Below, in pieces: positions 58,501 through 64,000 of a stretch of DNA of 64,000 bases (positions within the stretch are counted from its first letter, which is position 1; each line of letters starts with the position of its first letter). The position numbers were made by a program, and so were the translations under genes. Source of the DNA: Terriglobia bacterium (GTDB lineage: Bacteria > Acidobacteriota > Terriglobia > Bryobacterales > Bryobacteraceae). Under the pieces are notes generated by a model. The model saw only the letters and a list, made by a program, of their open reading frames with translations. It did not search any database and had not been told where the DNA came from. The stretch covers positions 62,001 to 126,000 of the forward strand of contig JAIQFS010000016.1 of assembly GCA_020073145.1 (NCBI GenBank), in the 5' to 3' direction.

Positions 58501-58917
58501 GACACACCGTTCAGCCCGGTGTACACCGGTACGCCCACCGGACAACCGAACCAGTTCAATTACATGAGCGTGGGAACGCCCGATTCGAGTTACGTGAATG
58601 CCAAGGCGGGTGGGTCCGACTACGGACCGTTCCCGGCTTCAATGACCGGCCGCAACCTGTTCCGCGCGCCGGGCAACTGGAATGTGGATTTCGCCATTCA
58701 CAAGAACTTCGAACTGACCGAACGCATGAAGCTGCAATTCCGGGCGGAAGCGTTCAACGTGTTCAACCATTCCAACTTGTACGTTGTGGGATCGAATACG
58801 GATATTTCGGCCACCAGTTACGCGACGGCGATCCGTGGTGTGCGGGCAGACAACACGCTTGCCTCCTACGCTCCGGAGAACCGTAACCTGCAACTGGCTC
58901 TCAAGTTCATCTTCTGA
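55528..58917 (+). CDS. Oar-like TonB-dependent receptor (3)
   Basis: An outer-membrane protein of 1129 residues. After the signal peptide comes a carboxypeptidase-like domain (GQITGTVLDPSGAAIPGATV, RYEVTATAGGFSTQKQVVTV), a plug with the pattern GVGVSINGLRASDVGVLLDG and TAEYGRAVAGVVNVNTRRGA, and a long barrel ending in LALKFIF with an aromatic terminus as expected for BamA-dependent insertion. ATG 55528 has AAGGAG seven bases upstream. A terminator follows 24 bases after the stop. Probably imports a complex organic ligand, unidentified. Confidence 0.93.
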   Translation: MHLSKRLLVCVLTLVTCAFVAFAQTETGQITGTVLDPSGAAIPGATVSVRDLSTNATRTSQTGDATYVFPNLQPGRYEVTATAGGFSTQKQVVTVGVGSKIGLDLHLSVGTQATVIQVSESAAQINTETQTLGQTVSGSEILNLPTITRNPYDLVKTVGNTTDADPGGADRGVGVSINGLRASDVGVLLDGVPNSNNFDTRVAVQTPLDSVGEVTVLTSNFTAEYGRAVAGVVNVNTRRGANEVHGTAYEFNRVSGLASNSYDNNANGIDKPIFTRNQFGFSAGGALVKDKLFVFGNPEWIRVRSAQIQTATIATPQLIAASDPNTQAFFAAYGHLQPGVIPLQTFARSSIACTSASCLAIPASTPIYQKVAYSNPADSGGGSPQNTVEFAGRIDYNLSDKTQIYFRMARFDSTFFDGTVVTSPYAGYNTGEVDLKNSFVLSGTHVVSPTLVSQTKVSYNRLGQLQPMGTAPIGPTLYTTIGSTSSLGGSSIVYPGYSGFSPGGAIPFGGPQNLTQINEDVNKSFGKHSLRFGGLYTYLQDNRAFAAYSTAVAALGTSQATALDGLVTGQLKQFEVAVYPQGEYPCVNGPTGPIVTPDCTLKLPLGPPNFTRSNAVHEAGLYVQDSWKVKSGLTVNLGLRWEYFGPQASRNPSLDSNFYPGTGANIMLQMATGRAYRSTDPGNPVGGLWQRDWKDFSPRVGFAWDVFGDGKTSLRGGYGIGWEPNFGNVTFNVLFNPPNYGLVTFQTPTDLAQIPIPVANYGPLSGNSGTKALPRLSLRWVDPYIKTAYAHLWSAAIEHQFGNDVVGAVEYTGSKGVNLYTINTMNAGGSAIVYGAPGSGSGAASDRINTQYSGLNLRTNGGFSHYNALNGRLELRNFRREGLTLRLNYTWSHAIDNISNTFSETVTGSGNLGILDPLDPDLDKGSADFDVRHRITLAAVWEIPYKGKNAIEKQVLGGWNIVPNLSARTGVPFSLWDCTNAAYALCPRAMYDTPFSPVYTGTPTGQPNQFNYMSVGTPDSSYVNAKAGGSDYGPFPASMTGRNLFRAPGNWNVDFAIHKNFELTERMKLQFRAEAFNVFNHSNLYVVGSNTDISATSYATAIRGVRADNTLASYAPENRNLQLALKFIF

Positions 58918-58940
58918 GGCACCGAAATCGCATGCCTTCG

Positions 58941-58971
58941 AGAGGCGCCCCGACGGGGGCGCCTCTTTTTT
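58941..58971 (+). terminator. intrinsic terminator after receptor 3
   Basis: A perfect 11-base stem AGAGGCGCCCC / GGGGCGCCTCT with a four-base loop (GACG), followed by TTTTT at 58967-58971. It begins 24 bases after the receptor stop. Confidence 0.95.
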
Positions 58972-59015
58972 GCGGTGCATTCGGATCGGAGCGCGGGTTA
59001 CCATGAAGTAGGCCG

Positions 59016-59798
59016 ATGTCATCGCCGCCCATTCCGCCATCCCTGGATCATCTGGCTACGCGGCCCTTTGCGTTCTATCCTCCGATTCTGAACATCGAAC
59101 GCAACGAATGGCTGTATCGCAAGTCGACCTGGTCCGAAATCCTGGTGGTCAATTGCAAGGGCGGGGAAGAGGTCTGGATTCCCCGGCGATTTCTGGGAGA
59201 GGTCTCGCGCGTCGACGACCCCATCCTGATCGTCGGCTTAGCCAAAGAACTGGAGTATAAGGCCGGCTCGGTCTGGCCCTATCAGCGGCGCGTGTTGCAG
59301 ATGCCCGTCGCCGTCGGCGGCACGGGCGCCCCCGCGGCCGATGCAGAGCGAAGTGAACGCGCGCCGGTGGTCGATATCCGGGTGCCGCCCAATACCGACA
59401 ACCGGATTGTGCGGTTGATCGGAGGCGCACTGGCGGTCGGCATCCTCCTCTATCTGGGCGCCGTCAACCTGATGCGCGTCGGGGAGATTCGGCAGCGCGT
59501 CGTGGTGACGGCCCGAGACCAGTCTTACCTGGAGTTGACTGGCCGCGACGACTATACCGGCGTGGTCGGGAAGCTAGGCCGGCCGGGCGCGGACCGCTGG
59601 TTGAGCGAGGCCGGCGAGATCCAGTTCCGGGCGCTCGGCTACCCGGACCGCCAATACACCGTGATCCTGATGGGCAGCAACCGCCCCCAGGCAACATATA
59701 TTGGAACCATGGACGAGAACTGGCGGCCGCTCCATTCGGTGGATCTGCACTCTGGCGGCAACACCACGTCACTTCTGCGCGGCCTTCGGAAGTTTTAG
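59016..59798 (+). CDS. single-TM protein of unknown function
   Basis: A 260-residue protein with no recognised domain. A cytoplasmic N-terminal part of about 125 residues contains a pattern FAFYPPILNIERNEWLYRKS and a WSEILVVNCKGGEEVWIPRR stretch that looks beta-rich. One hydrophobic segment follows at about residues 133-152 (LIGGALAVGILLYLGAVNLM). The C-terminal part is soluble, with DQSYLELTGRDDYTGVVGKL. ATG start. It lies 13 bases before cstA, so it may be translationally linked to carbon uptake, but there is no evidence of function. Confidence 0.7.
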   Translation: MSSPPIPPSLDHLATRPFAFYPPILNIERNEWLYRKSTWSEILVVNCKGGEEVWIPRRFLGEVSRVDDPILIVGLAKELEYKAGSVWPYQRRVLQMPVAVGGTGAPAADAERSERAPVVDIRVPPNTDNRIVRLIGGALAVGILLYLGAVNLMRVGEIRQRVVVTARDQSYLELTGRDDYTGVVGKLGRPGADRWLSEAGEIQFRALGYPDRQYTVILMGSNRPQATYIGTMDENWRPLHSVDLHSGGNTTSLLRGLRKF

Positions 59799-59811
59799 TA
59801 GACTCTAGGGG

Positions 59812-61872
59812 GTGAAGCTCCTCCGTATCTTGACGTGGGCCGCGATTGCGGCGGCCGGCGCTCTCTCGTTGGGCGGGATCGCCATTGATCGCGGTGAACC
59901 GCTCAATAGCATGTGGCTGGTGATCGCGGCCGCCTGCACCTATGCGGTTGGCTATCGGTTCTACGCCAAATTCATCGCCGCGCGCGTGATGGCCCTCAAC
60001 GACCAGCGAGCGACTCCGGCCGAGCGCCTGCGCGACGGCCTGGATTTCGAGCCGACCAACAAATGGATCGTCTTCGGCCACCACTTCGCCGCCATCGCCG
60101 GGCCGGGACCGCTGGTCGGCCCTGTGCTGGCCGCGCAGTTTGGCTATTTACCCGGGACGCTGTGGATCATCATCGGCGCGGTGTTGGGCGGGGCCGTGCA
60201 GGACTTCGTCATCTTGTTCGCCTCCATGCGCCGTGACGGCAAATCGCTCGGGCAAATGGCGCGCGAGGAAATCGGCAAGGTCGGCGGCTTCACCGCTCTG
60301 CTGACCGTGCTCCTCATCATGATCATCCTGCTGGCGGTGGTTGCGCTGGTCGTGGTCAACGCGCTCAGGAACAGCCCATGGGGAACTTTCACCATCGGGG
60401 CAACCATGCCGATCGCCCTGTTGATGGGCGTGTACCTGCGCTATCTTCGGCCGGGCAAGGTGCTGGAATGTTCGATTCTGGGGTTTGTGCTGGTGGTGGC
60501 CAGCATCTTCGGCGGCCAGTGGGTGGCGGCGTCCGCCACTTGGGGACCGGTGTTTTCCTTGGGCGCGATGGGGCTCGCGGTGGCCGTCATCGTCTATGGC
60601 TACTTCGCCAGCGCGCTGCCGGTCTGGCTGTTCCTGGCGCCCCGCGACTATCTCTGCACCTTTATCAAGCTGGGCGTGGTTCTGGCGCTGGGCGCCGGCA
60701 TCCTCTGGGTCCGGCCGGAATTGCAGCTTCCCGCCTTCACGCGTTTCGTGGACGGCACCGGGCCGATCTTCGCCGGCAAAATTTTTCCCTTCTGCTTCAT
60801 CACCATCGCGTGCGGCGCGGTTTCCGGATTTCATTCCCTGATCTCTTCCGGCACCACCCCGAAATTGATTGCCAAGGAATCGCACGCGTATCCCGTGGGA
60901 TACGGCTCGATGCTCATGGAAAGCTTCGTTGCCATCATGGCCATGATTGCCGCCTGCGTACTCCAGCCGGGCGTGTACTTCGCCGTGAACTCTCCGGCCG
61001 GCGTCGTGGGCGCGACTCCGGGAGCCGCGGTCGCTACCATTACCGGTTGGGGTTTCCCCGTGACCGTGGCCCAGATGACCACTCTTGCCCAAAACGTCGG
61101 CGAGCAAACCCTGTTCTACCGGACGGGCGGCGCGCCTTCGCTCGCGCTCGGCATGGCGGCCATTTTCGCGCGCGGCGGCGGAGGCCAGGCGGTTCTCGGT
61201 TTCTGGTACCACTTCGCCATCATGTTCGAGGCCCTCTTCATCCTGACCATCATCGCCGCCGGCACCCGCGTGGGACGGTTCATGCTGCACGATCTGGTGG
61301 CCCAGTTTTCCGCGCCGGCTGCGCGGAAAATGACCGGCCCCGTCGGCGTGAACCTGGTCAGCCTGATCGTGGTGGCGGCGTGGGGGTACTTCCTCATCCA
61401 GGGCGTGCGCGACCCGCTCGGCGGCATCAATTCCCTCTGGCCGTTGTTTGGCATCTCCAACCAGTTGCTGGCCTCGGTCGCGTTGTGCGTGGCCACCACC
61501 ATTCTGCTCAAGATGCACGGCCCGAAGTACCTCTGGATCACCTGCGCGCCCCTGGTGTGGCTGCTGGCCGCCACCTTTACCGCCGGCTGGCAAAAGATCT
61601 TTTCACCCATTCCCGCCATCGGCTTCTTGGCGGAAGCCAACCGGCTCCAAGGGCTGATGCGCACCTACCCCGAGGCCGCCCGCAGAACCACCGAGACTCT
61701 GATCTTCAACAACCGCCTGGACGCCGTGGTTTGCGGCGTCTTTATGATTCTGGTCGCCACCATTCTTCTCGATTCCGTCCGCGTCTGGATCGGGATTCTC
61801 CGCGGCACACGCGACGCGCGGGTCTACGAGACTCCGTTTGTGCCCTCGCAGCTCCGCCCGGAGGAAATATGA
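59812..61872 (+). CDS. cstA: CstA-family carbon starvation transporter
   Basis: A 686-residue inner-membrane protein with about sixteen segments. ACTYAVGYRFYAKFIAARVM followed by NDQRATPAERLRDGLDF and WIVFGHHFAAIAGPGPLVGP are the standard CstA N-terminal patterns; the later CGAVSGFHSLISSGTTPKLI segment is the other hallmark. Known members import pyruvate (BtsT/CstA) or peptides. The start is GTG at 59812. A YbdD-like peptide gene overlaps the stop by four bases, which is the gene order known in other bacteria. Confidence 0.94.
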   Translation: MKLLRILTWAAIAAAGALSLGGIAIDRGEPLNSMWLVIAAACTYAVGYRFYAKFIAARVMALNDQRATPAERLRDGLDFEPTNKWIVFGHHFAAIAGPGPLVGPVLAAQFGYLPGTLWIIIGAVLGGAVQDFVILFASMRRDGKSLGQMAREEIGKVGGFTALLTVLLIMIILLAVVALVVVNALRNSPWGTFTIGATMPIALLMGVYLRYLRPGKVLECSILGFVLVVASIFGGQWVAASATWGPVFSLGAMGLAVAVIVYGYFASALPVWLFLAPRDYLCTFIKLGVVLALGAGILWVRPELQLPAFTRFVDGTGPIFAGKIFPFCFITIACGAVSGFHSLISSGTTPKLIAKESHAYPVGYGSMLMESFVAIMAMIAACVLQPGVYFAVNSPAGVVGATPGAAVATITGWGFPVTVAQMTTLAQNVGEQTLFYRTGGAPSLALGMAAIFARGGGGQAVLGFWYHFAIMFEALFILTIIAAGTRVGRFMLHDLVAQFSAPAARKMTGPVGVNLVSLIVVAAWGYFLIQGVRDPLGGINSLWPLFGISNQLLASVALCVATTILLKMHGPKYLWITCAPLVWLLAATFTAGWQKIFSPIPAIGFLAEANRLQGLMRTYPEAARRTTETLIFNNRLDAVVCGVFMILVATILLDSVRVWIGILRGTRDARVYETPFVPSQLRPEEI

Positions 61873-62045
61873 GCCGGCTTCGGCGGTTCGGGGATCTCGT
61901 GCTGGCGCTCTTGCGCGAACTGGCCGATGAAAACGCCTACCAGCGCCACCTGGCGGCCCACGGGCGCTGTCATTCGGGAGCGGAATGGCGGCGGTTTACC
62001 GAACATCGTCTCTGCGCCAAGTACTCCCGCCCCAAATGCTGCTAA
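61869..62045 (+). CDS. YbdD/YjiX-like small protein with a C-terminal Cys-Cys
   Basis: A 58-residue protein encoded from ATG 61869, which overlaps the cstA stop (ATGA), with GGAGGAAAT in front. The sequence contains DENAYQRHLAAHGRC and EWRRFTEHRLCAKYSRPKCC. The pattern (Tyr, spacing, His, then an F-x-E/H-R stretch, Tyr, and terminal Cys-Cys) matches the YbdD/YjiX-type peptides found next to cstA/btsT in Proteobacteria. Its role is unknown; a partner or quality-control function for CstA is guessed. This short gene is easily hidden because the same frame is open for much of cstA. Confidence 0.8.
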   Translation: MSRLRRFGDLVLALLRELADENAYQRHLAAHGRCHSGAEWRRFTEHRLCAKYSRPKCC

Positions 62046-62093
62046 ATTCCTGAGAGCCCGCTCGGGCCGCGGCCACTCCTATCTGGACCAGCC

Positions 62094-62552
62094 ATGAGGT
62101 GGATTTGTCTGCTTGGGGTGGGCGGCGTCCTCTTCGCCTTCCCGATTCCGGCGGCCGAGCCGGGGGTTTCCGCGCAGTTTGTCGGCGGCACGGTTCCTGG
62201 AATCACTGCTAAATCGAGCGCCCGCATCGACTTAGCCAGTACGGAGTATCTTCTGCTCCACGCCCGCAAGACCGACGTTCGCATCGACTACCGGAAGATC
62301 CACACTGTGGAGTACGGGCAGAGTGTCAGCCGGCGCTACGCCGAGGCGGTATTGATATCTCCCGTGCTCCTGCTGGCCAAATCGCGCAAACACTTCGTCA
62401 CCCTCGGATATGTCGATGAATCCGGAGGCCAGCAGGCCATCGTCTTTCGTGTCGGCAAAGGTGACATCCGTTCCGTGCTGGCCAGCCTGGAAGCCCGCAC
62501 CGGCCGCCGCGTGGAGTACCAGGATGACGAAGCCCGAAAGGCGGGCCATTAG
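62094..62552 (+). CDS. small exported protein of unknown function (1)
   Basis: A 152-residue protein with a signal peptide (MRWICLLGVGGVLFAFPIPA) and no recognised domain. It has a beta-rich profile with IDYRKIHTVEYGQSVSRRYA and a C-terminal VLASLEARTGRRVEYQDD. It stops one codon before the next gene's ATG (TAGATG), so the two are probably cotranscribed and translated together. Function unknown. Confidence 0.68.
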   Translation: MRWICLLGVGGVLFAFPIPAAEPGVSAQFVGGTVPGITAKSSARIDLASTEYLLLHARKTDVRIDYRKIHTVEYGQSVSRRYAEAVLISPVLLLAKSRKHFVTLGYVDESGGQQAIVFRVGKGDIRSVLASLEARTGRRVEYQDDEARKAGH

Positions 62553-63128
62553 ATGACCCGCCTTCTGGTCGCGCTGTCGGTCTTAGCTTGTGTTGCTAGC
62601 GCCGAGGAACCGCCCGCTCCCACCGCGATTGAAGAAGCGGGGCTGCGCCAGCTTCGCACCGTCCGGCGCGTGTTTGTCGACCGCCTCATCGGGGGCGAGA
62701 CCGCAGCGCAGATGCGCGACATCCTGATCAGCAGCCTGGTAGGGGCCAAGCTGTTCATTCTCACCGAGAACCAGGAGCGCGCTGACGCCGTGCTGCGCGG
62801 TGCGTCCGAAGACCTGGTCTTTACCGACGTGCATACCAGCTCCGACAGTCTGAACGCGCATGCCAATTTCGGCGCGGGCGCGAGTTCGAGCCGGGCGCGG
62901 GCCCCCTACGGAGGGATGGGAGTAGGCCAGAGCGACTCGGAGCACTCCGCCGAGCGGCGGCACGAGGCCATCGCCGCCGTGCGCCTTGTGACCAAGGACG
63001 GAGACGTGATCTGGTCCACTACCCAGGAAAGCCTGGGCGCGAGATTCCGCGGCGCGAGCGCCGATGTGGCCGACAAGATCACCGCCCAGCTCAAAGAGGA
63101 TTTCGAGCGGGCGCGGAAGCTGCGGTAG
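62553..63128 (+). CDS. small exported protein of unknown function (2)
   Basis: A 191-residue exported protein with a short signal peptide (MTRLLVALSVLACVASA). It contains LIGGETAAQMRDILISSLVG and FILTENQERADAVLRGASED, which resembles the general layout of the TolB/CsgG-type secretory assembly proteins, plus VRLVTKDGDVIWSTTQES. The resemblance to CsgG-like beta strands is by eye only. Directly follows the previous gene. Its 3' end overlaps the convergent response-regulator gene by 38 bases. Confidence 0.7.
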   Translation: MTRLLVALSVLACVASAEEPPAPTAIEEAGLRQLRTVRRVFVDRLIGGETAAQMRDILISSLVGAKLFILTENQERADAVLRGASEDLVFTDVHTSSDSLNAHANFGAGASSSRARAPYGGMGVGQSDSEHSAERRHEAIAAVRLVTKDGDVIWSTTQESLGARFRGASADVADKITAQLKEDFERARKLR

Positions 63129-63489
63129 TCAACTCGGCCACGGCCGCCAGCAGCGCCGCCATCCCCACGGGCTTAACCATCACCCGGGAGACGAGTTGCG
63201 CTTCCGGGCTGCTTTCCAGATCTTCCGGCCACCCCGAAATCACAATCACCGGCGCGCGGCAGCCGGTAGCGCGAATCTGGCGGATCAGCTTCAGGCCTTC
63301 GGCCGCGTCTGGCTGGCCTTGCGCGTTGGGAAACCGCAAATCCATGATGACCACCTCCGCGCTGCCGAGTTGGCGCATTGCCTCCGACGGCGAGAACGCC
63401 ACGTCCACCTGGTGACCGCTGGCTTCGAGTAATCGGGCGCGCAGCTCCAGTTGCCGGGAATCGTCATCGGCAACCAGAATGCGCGCCAT
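63091..63489 (-). CDS. single-domain response regulator
   Basis: A 132-residue CheY-like receiver domain without an output domain. The acidic pair Asp8-Asp9 (ILVADDD), the phosphoacceptor Asp50 in VVIMDLRFP, Ser85 in VIVISGW and Lys106 in VMVKPVG are all present. The cognate kinase is not in the window. The gene is convergent with a secreted-protein gene (38 bases of overlap) and stops three bases from the dapD end on its other side. Confidence 0.9.
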   Translation of the reverse strand: MARILVADDDSRQLELRARLLEASGHQVDVAFSPSEAMRQLGSAEVVIMDLRFPNAQGQPDAAEGLKLIRQIRATGCRAPVIVISGWPEDLESSPEAQLVSRVMVKPVGMAALLAAVAELTTAASAPARNPL

Positions 63490-63492
63490 CGC

Positions 63493-63999
63493 CTATCTCA
63501 ACAGATCTTCGAGCTGAATCTTGGTGTCGGTCTTGGAGTCCCGATACTTCACGATCACCGGGGTATAGATGGAGATTCCCCAGTCCTTACCCGGTCCATG
63601 GGTGATGGCGCGGGAGCCCGCCACGATTACGGCTTCTTCCGGGATGATGAGCGGGTCTTCGTCCGTGGCTTTGTGAACGGTGTTGCGGACCAGGTCGTAC
63701 ACCGGCGTCGAGCGGTTGAGGATCGTGCCGGTGCCCAGCACCGCGCGGCGTTTCACCAACGTACCTTCATAGATGCCGCAATTGCCACCCACCAGAACGT
63801 CGTCCTCGATGATCACCGGCATCGCACCCACCGGTTCCAGCACGCCGCCGATCTGGCTGGCGGCTGAGATATGGCAGTTCTTGCCGACTTGCGCGCAACT
63901 GCCCACCAGAGCATGCGAGTCAACCATGGTGCCGTCATCCACGTAGGCGCCCACGTTGATATACATGGGCGGCATGCAGACTACGCCCCTGCCCAGATA
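63493..63999 (-). CDS. dapD: tetrahydrodipicolinate N-succinyltransferase, C-terminal part (partial)
   Basis: The reading frame runs off the window's right edge, so the N terminus is missing; about 168 residues remain. The visible part is a left-handed beta-helix with hexapeptide repeats: [60 protein letters not shown], all characteristic of DapD, which succinylates tetrahydrodipicolinate in the lysine/diaminopimelate pathway using succinyl-CoA. The C terminus ends with the family-typical [13 protein letters not shown]. It is upstream (on the minus strand) of the response regulator gene, three bases away. Confidence 0.93.
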   Translation of the reverse strand, partial: YLGRGVVCMPPMYINVGAYVDDGTMVDSHALVGSCAQVGKNCHISAASQIGGVLEPVGAMPVIIEDDVLVGGNCGIYEGTLVKRRAVLGTGTILNRSTPVYDLVRNTVHKATDEDPLIIPEEAVIVAGSRAITHGPGKDWGISIYTPVIVKYRDSKTDTKIQLEDLLR

Positions 64000-64000
64000 G

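Noticed and set aside
60148-61593. A 481-residue minus-strand open frame opposite cstA.
   Set aside because: Composition is very rich in His, Asp, Gly and Arg, as typical for antisense frames of membrane proteins; no domain pattern.

Overview
The window is high-GC bacterial chromosome and looks like an acidobacterium of the Solibacter/Bryobacter type. The evidence is the gene content: a duplicated-FtsX orphan permease of the acidobacterial ADOP type, three very large Oar-like TonB-dependent receptors with N-terminal carboxypeptidase-like domains, TolB-like/TPR signalling proteins, several DinB-like proteins, and many secreted enzymes or paralogous secreted proteins of unknown function. The taxonomic call is inference; there is no rRNA gene to confirm it. 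I saw no tRNA, rRNA, CRISPR array or intact insertion sequence.

Layout. 1-501 is the 3' end of a secreted-protein gene. 635-4697 is an arginine operon, argF-argG-argH-argR, with ATGA overlaps argG/argH and argH/argR and a tandem pair of ARG boxes in front of argF, so ArgR probably represses its own operon. 4717-7386 is a SLC13/DASS permease plus pobA (4-hydroxybenzoate hydroxylase), with a TTGACA promoter element. 7399-10521 (minus) is a four-gene secreted cassette: an SGEW-type protein, an MBL-fold hydrolase, a DUF6152-like protein and a GYW-type protein. 10730-18176 holds a secreted hypothetical protein, a ComEC-like MBL hydrolase, a zinc-ribbon membrane protein, a tannase/feruloyl esterase, a DinB-like protein, an Fsr-type MFS exporter and another member of the secreted SGEW superfamily. 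18190-22350 (minus) is a compact run of four exported proteins (amidohydrolase, NHL-repeat protein, SMP-30-like protein, SnoaL-like protein). 22472-31341 carries oxidoreductases, a cupin with a damaged signal peptide, a double-VOC protein, a wHTH-TolB-TPR protein, a B12/radical-SAM enzyme and a Tat-exported zinc dehydrogenase.

31506-37690 holds an ECF sigma factor broken by a one-base frameshift, its probable membrane partner, a second copy of the secreted cassette (without the DUF6152-like gene), a type-B carboxylesterase and a small NTF2-like protein. 37734-40549 is an IS630 remnant followed by the ADOP permease. 40608-44066 contains a methyltransferase, a heavily frameshifted Ser/Thr kinase-TolB-TPR pseudogene and another DinB protein. 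44147-47627 has a His-rich membrane protein, a BrkB-family protein and an AtzG-like/amidase pair. 47939-58917 is dominated by three Oar-like outer-membrane receptors, with two clear intrinsic terminators. 59016-64000 ends with a one-TM protein, cstA plus a YbdD-like CC-tail peptide, two small secreted proteins, a response regulator and the 3' part of dapD.

Functionally the region combines housekeeping biosynthesis (arginine, lysine/peptidoglycan) with a scavenging programme: exported esterases, lactonase-like and amidohydrolase enzymes, aromatic-acid uptake and hydroxylation, TonB-dependent import and peptide/pyruvate uptake by CstA. The best candidate for an undescribed system is the duplicated secreted cassette (7399-10521 and 32771-35509). 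Its two outer genes encode related proteins around a periplasmic MBL hydrolase, and a fifth relative lies at 17457-18176.
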